Assembly: GCA_964352225.1 (NCBI GenBank)
Contig: CAYGRM010000333.1
Coordinates: 1-7,456 of the forward strand
Direction: 5' to 3'
Source of the DNA: CAJQQY01 sp964352225
Lineage (GTDB): Bacteria > Bacteroidota > Bacteroidia > Chitinophagales > Saprospiraceae
Length of the DNA: 7,456 nt
Shown: positions 4,944 through 7,456 of the stretch, piece by piece
How positions within the stretch are numbered: position 1 is the first letter of the stretch
How the letters are laid out: the number at the start of each line of letters is the position of its first letter
Position numbers and translations under genes: made by a program
The notes under the pieces: model-generated
Told to the model about the DNA's origin: nothing
The model's input: the letters and a program-made list of their open reading frames with translations, nothing else
The model's database searches: none

Positions 4944-6074
4944 ATGAATTTTTCCTCCAGGGAAAGCAATCACGACAAACAATACCTTGCAGAGTATTTG
5001 AGCCAAATTCCGACTGACTCGCCAGCTCAACTTTTCAAAGAAATTTCAAAATTTGGTTATATCGGTCAAGACAATGCTAAAAAAGCAGTCAGTCTTTTAG
5101 CCTTTCGGCATGTCAATCGATTGCGTAAGATTTTTATGGATGGCATTGATAAAAGACTTTTGCCCACCAAGGAAAATTACTTACTTATCGGCCCTACAGG
5201 TTGTGGAAAAACGTTTTTGGTAGAAACCCTTTTTAACCAAATACTTAAACTACCTACCGTCATTATTGACATCACCTCTTACTCTGAAACTGGGTATGTT
5301 GGGACTGATCCAGTTGCTATCTTAACTCGATTAATCCAAGCTGCTCAAGATCCATTGATTGCTCAAATTGGAATTGTTTGTATCGATGAGTTTGATAAAA
5401 TTTCAACTGGAAAAAATAATGCAGTTTTTTCAGGGGCAGGAACGACCAAAGATGTTAGTGGTCTTGGTGTGCAAAAAGAATTATTGAAGATGCTAGAAGG
5501 TGCAGAATTGGATGTTCCTACCAGCATCACTCATTCTTCTTACGCAGATCGAAAAGCATTTAAAACAGAGCATGTTACTTTTTTAGCTAGTGGCGCATTT
5601 TCAGGATTTAGGCAAATTGTCAATGCTTCAAAAAAGCAAATTGGTTTTGGAAAAAATATGGAAGATTTTGATGAACCCAACAAGGTAGCAGTTTCTTATA
5701 GTCGAGATGATGTGGATAAAGTCTCTTATTTTGAAAGATATGGAATGATGCCTGAATTGATTGGGCGATTTTCGAGGATTGTCCCTTTTCATGCTTTGGG
5801 AAAAGAGGAGTTGAAAATGATTTTGTCAAAAAATACGATTGAACAATATTCCAAGGAATTTGAATTGGAAGGAGCTAAATTAAAAATTGATGATAAGGTA
5901 ATTGCTAGAGTAGTGGAAGATGCTTACACTAGAGAAACGGGAGCCAGGGGATTGAAATATGCATTATTGGAATATTTAGAAGATGCCTGTTTTGATTTTT
6001 ATTCTTCGAAAAAGAAAATAAAGGAAGTGGTTTTGACGATGAAAAAAGGGGAGATTGAAACGAAGTTGAAGTGA
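4944..6074 (+). CDS. ClpX-like AAA+ unfoldase lacking the zinc-binding domain
   Basis: A 376-residue AAA+ ATPase whose whole body aligns with ClpX, the hexameric unfoldase that feeds proteins to ClpP. Motifs in order: YIGQDNAKKA (39-48), Walker A GPTGCGKT (83-90), pore loop GYVG (117-120), Walker B IVCIDEFDKI (144-153), DVSGLGVQKELLKMLEG (170-186), pore-2-like RKA (203-205, RKH in ClpX), sensor 1 SGAFSG (216-221), IGFGK (233-237) where ClpX has its ClpP-docking IGF loop, arginine finger ELIGRF (271-276), and sensor 2 TGARGLK (332-338). What is missing is the N-terminal four-Cys zinc domain: about 38 polar residues precede the AAA core and contain no Cys. A TAA two codons upstream of the ATG excludes a longer in-frame start, and only 75 bases separate it from the lipoprotein gene. 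It is most likely a ClpX paralogue rather than the housekeeping copy, which normally sits beside clpP. Confidence 0.93.
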   Translation: MNFSSRESNHDKQYLAEYLSQIPTDSPAQLFKEISKFGYIGQDNAKKAVSLLAFRHVNRLRKIFMDGIDKRLLPTKENYLLIGPTGCGKTFLVETLFNQILKLPTVIIDITSYSETGYVGTDPVAILTRLIQAAQDPLIAQIGIVCIDEFDKISTGKNNAVFSGAGTTKDVSGLGVQKELLKMLEGAELDVPTSITHSSYADRKAFKTEHVTFLASGAFSGFRQIVNASKKQIGFGKNMEDFDEPNKVAVSYSRDDVDKVSYFERYGMMPELIGRFSRIVPFHALGKEELKMILSKNTIEQYSKEFELEGAKLKIDDKVIARVVEDAYTRETGARGLKYALLEYLEDACFDFYSSKKKIKEVVLTMKKGEIETKLK

Positions 6075-6076
6075 AA

Positions 6077-6121
6077 GAATATCCAATAGCGAAGCGTTCG
6101 ATATTGGATATTCAATTTTTT
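6077..6121 (+). terminator. Intrinsic terminator after the ClpX-like gene
   Basis: GAATATCCAATA (6077-6088) and TATTGGATATTC (6102-6113) form a perfect 12-bp stem. Inside the loop, CGAA (6090-6093) pairs with TTCG (6097-6100). AATTTTTTG follows. It begins 3 bases after the stop codon. The next gene runs the other way and ends 33 bases beyond the stem, so the hairpin may serve both, though the minus side has only a short T-run. Confidence 0.85.
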
Positions 6122-6145
6122 GTTATTCAATAAAAAGAAACTTGA

Positions 6146-6511
6146 TTATACCAGATCCTGATCATCCCATTTTCTATTTTGCTTTTCTAATTCTCTTAAT
6201 TCCAAATCATCTTCCATTTCAGGGAATTGGTTATTCTCCATTTTATCTAACTCTTTTTGAATCTCGTTTTCTTCCCATTCCTTGCTGAATACCTTTTTCT
6301 TCCCCGGAAAACCAAATACTCCCAAATAGTGAAGAGCTAATCCGATACCCCAAAATAAACAAATGTATAGCCATTGAAATCCTTCCCCATCCATGTAGCT
6401 TAAAATAAGGAAAACTAAATTTGTTATAAGATAAGAGGCAAGGTGACCGTAGAATCCTTTTTTCTTTTTTACTCTTTCTCGAGCTTTGTTATAATTTTCT
6501 GAATTATTCAT
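6146..6511 (-). CDS. 2TM-domain membrane protein
   Basis: A 121-residue protein of the small 2TM-domain family common in Bacteroidota. The N-terminus YNKARERVKKKKGFYGHLASY (7-27) is the family signature. Helix 1 covers about 22-40 and helix 2 about 46-66, with a short loop (MDGEGFQW) between. The typical WGIGL (54-58) followed by H61 is present, then FGFPGKKKVFSKEWEENEIQKELDK (66-90). The charged flanks put both ends in the cytoplasm. The tail (91-121) is unusually acidic and glutamate/aspartate-rich (EMEDDLELRELEKQNRKWDDQD). In other proteins the domain is often attached to histidine kinases or LytTR regulators, but here it stands alone and its role is not known. The gene converges on the ClpX-like gene. 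Confidence 0.9.
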   Translation of the reverse strand: MNNSENYNKARERVKKKKGFYGHLASYLITNLVFLILSYMDGEGFQWLYICLFWGIGLALHYLGVFGFPGKKKVFSKEWEENEIQKELDKMENNQFPEMEDDLELRELEKQNRKWDDQDLV

Positions 6512-6602
6512 AAGTCCTAATTTAAGCTTTTTTTAGTAAAACTTTTTAAGTCTTTAATTCAAAATATGGATACAATAAAAGAATCGATCAAATGAATTGA
6601 TT

Positions 6603-6610
6603 CAAAGTTA
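6603..6610 (-). promoter_or_regulatory. Possible -7 box for the 2TM-domain gene
   Basis: Read on the minus strand, TAACTTTG matches TAnnTTTG and lies about 92 bases before the start codon. No -33 TTG is present at the usual distance. An 8-bp dyad (GAATCGAT 6581-6588 / ATTGATTC 6596-6603, one G-T pair) touches the box and would overlap the transcription start, so it could be an operator. Both calls are weak. Confidence 0.25.
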
Positions 6611-6633
6611 TATAAAAGATAACATCTTAAAAT

Positions 6634-6673
6634 AAAATGCGAAAGTAATGTTATAACAGTACTCTCGCATTTT
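6634..6673 (-). terminator. Long palindromic terminator of the DUF937-like gene
   Basis: The sequence is a nearly complete palindrome. AAAATGCGA (6634-6642) pairs with TCGCATTTT (6665-6673), AGTA (6644-6647) with TACT (6660-6663), and TGTTA (6649-6653) with TAACA (6654-6658). Only two symmetric single mismatches interrupt it. It begins 23 bases beyond the stop codon of the minus-strand gene, and on that strand is followed by TTTTATTTT. T-runs also follow on the plus side, so it may work in both directions. Confidence 0.8.
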
Positions 6674-6695
6674 TTCTTTTTGGCTTAATACTAAA

Positions 6696-7301
6696 CTATT
6701 TTCCAAAAATTCCACCTAATAGATCTTTCGCTTGATCTAAAGGAGAATCATTACTATCTTTTTTGTTATCTCCTCCACCCATCAATCCACCTAGCAAATC
6801 AGCAGCAGAACCCATTGAAGAATCATTTCCTCCACCAGTCAAACCACCTAACATTCCAGCTGCTTTTCCAAGCATTCCTCCAGCATCACCACCTACTCCA
6901 AGTACACTCATTAAACTTCCTGCATCGATGGCATCAGTATCTCCATGAGATACCATTTTGCCAGCTAGTCCACCAATCAAACTTGACATTCCTGTTCCAG
7001 CAGCCATTCCAGCGATTGACTCAGGTAATCCCATATTAGTCATTATTTTTTTCATAAACATCCCTTTGATACTCGCAAAGATAGGGTTATCCATTAATCC
7101 ACCGCCACCACCAGAAGCGTTTTGAAACATTCCTAATAATCCACTAATATTTCCTCCAGTCACTTGCGACATTAATCCTTCTTGAAGGCTTTCTTGTGCG
7201 AACGGTAGCATTCCTTTTGCTTGGTCAAGAGAGACGCCGGCTTTCCCAGCAATTTGTTCAGCAACTCCGCCGCCCAATTGTTCCATGATTTTGTCTAACA
7301 T
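6696..7301 (-). CDS. Gly/Met-rich DUF937-like protein
   Basis: A 201-residue cytosolic protein with no signal peptide or membrane helix. Residues 1-60 resemble the start of DUF937/YidB-like proteins: MLDKIMEQLGGG, then GVSLDQAKGMLPFAQESLQEGL, then GGNISGLLGMF. A Gly run (64-68) leads to a second helical part, IFASIKGMFMKKIMTNMGLPESIAGMAAGTG. From about 105 the chain is strongly Gly/Met/Leu-rich. It ends in three related units: AAGMLGGLTGGG (147-158), AADLLGGLMGGG (166-177) and AKDLLGGIFG (191-200), separated by polar Asn/Asp/Ser linkers. The family has no established function, and the DUF assignment is by general resemblance. The gene has its own terminator. The Gly-rich antisense frames across it are shadows. 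Confidence 0.88.
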   Translation of the reverse strand: MLDKIMEQLGGGVAEQIAGKAGVSLDQAKGMLPFAQESLQEGLMSQVTGGNISGLLGMFQNASGGGGGLMDNPIFASIKGMFMKKIMTNMGLPESIAGMAAGTGMSSLIGGLAGKMVSHGDTDAIDAGSLMSVLGVGGDAGGMLGKAAGMLGGLTGGGNDSSMGSAADLLGGLMGGGDNKKDSNDSPLDQAKDLLGGIFGK

Positions 7302-7362
7302 AATGTTGTTCTTTTTTTATTAAGTAAAGTTTTAGCGATAATAAATTTTTAAATATTTATAA

Positions 7363-7388
7363 TCACATTTTTGTGACGTGCAAAAATA
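7363..7388 (-). promoter_or_regulatory. Possible promoter -7 box and start-site dyad of the DUF937-like gene
   Basis: On the minus strand TATTTTTG (7381-7388) matches TAnnTTTG. No -33 TTG is seen at the usual spacing. Just downstream, at the expected transcription start, lies the dyad TCACA-N4-TGTGA (7363-7376), which could be a small 5' hairpin or a repressor site. The leader would be about 75 bases and A/T-rich. Confidence 0.35.
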
Positions 7389-7456
7389 AGAATGGATACT
7401 ATTTTTAAAAATAAATTTGATAATAAAATATTTAAATCATTTAATCAATCCATTTA

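Noticed and set aside
5620..5829. 69-codon minus-strand frame inside the ClpX-like gene
   Set aside because: Shadow frame within a strongly supported gene.
6763..7039. Two plus-strand frames (61 and 74 codons) opposite the DUF937-like gene
   Set aside because: Their Pro- and His/Leu-rich peptides are the antisense readings of Gly/Met-rich codons.

Overview
The window looks like chromosomal DNA of a Bacteroidota bacterium, probably an environmental lineage of the Saprospiria/Chitinophagia/Cytophagia kind; a genus cannot be named. The signs are a high A+T content, A-rich leaders without clear Shine-Dalgarno sites, and promoter-like sequences of the Bacteroidota type (TTG ... TAnnTTTG). There is also a 2TM-domain protein, and a MoeB/ThiF-rhodanese protein whose zinc-site residues are replaced (Asn/Asp where the first CxxC pair should be).

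Layout. Positions 58-186 (minus) encode a 42-residue single-pass membrane protein that starts with a run of basic residues. Positions 391-531 (plus) hold a complete signal recognition particle RNA gene with promoter and U-tract. Positions 623-1285 (plus) encode a small transaldolase of the TalC/MipB family, followed by a terminator. Positions 1451-2059 (plus) encode a histidine-phosphatase (phosphoglycerate-mutase-like) enzyme. Positions 2060-2865 hold no convincing gene. They contain an orphan strong terminator and then a nest of palindromic elements. Positions 2866-4008 (plus) encode a MoeB/ThiF-type E1 enzyme fused to a rhodanese domain. Positions 4254-4868 (plus) encode a lipoprotein of unknown function. 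Positions 4944-6074 (plus) encode a ClpX-like unfoldase without the zinc-binding domain. After a terminator the strand changes: 6146-6511 (minus) is a 2TM-domain protein and 6696-7301 (minus) is a Gly/Met-rich DUF937-like protein.

The plus-strand genes are separated by 58-806 bases, often with hairpins between them. They look like independently transcribed housekeeping and accessory genes rather than one pathway operon. No coherent multi-gene defence or biosynthetic system is visible.

Two things deserve most attention. The first is 2358-2826, which can be read as a small palindromic repeat broken by two different MITE-like insertions: a 238-bp element with a 10-bp target duplication and a 136-bp element with an 11-bp target duplication. 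The second of these carries its own copy of the same palindrome type. The second is the ClpX paralogue, which keeps the ClpP-docking IGF loop and the pore GYVG loop but has lost the N-terminal zinc domain that recruits adaptors and substrates.
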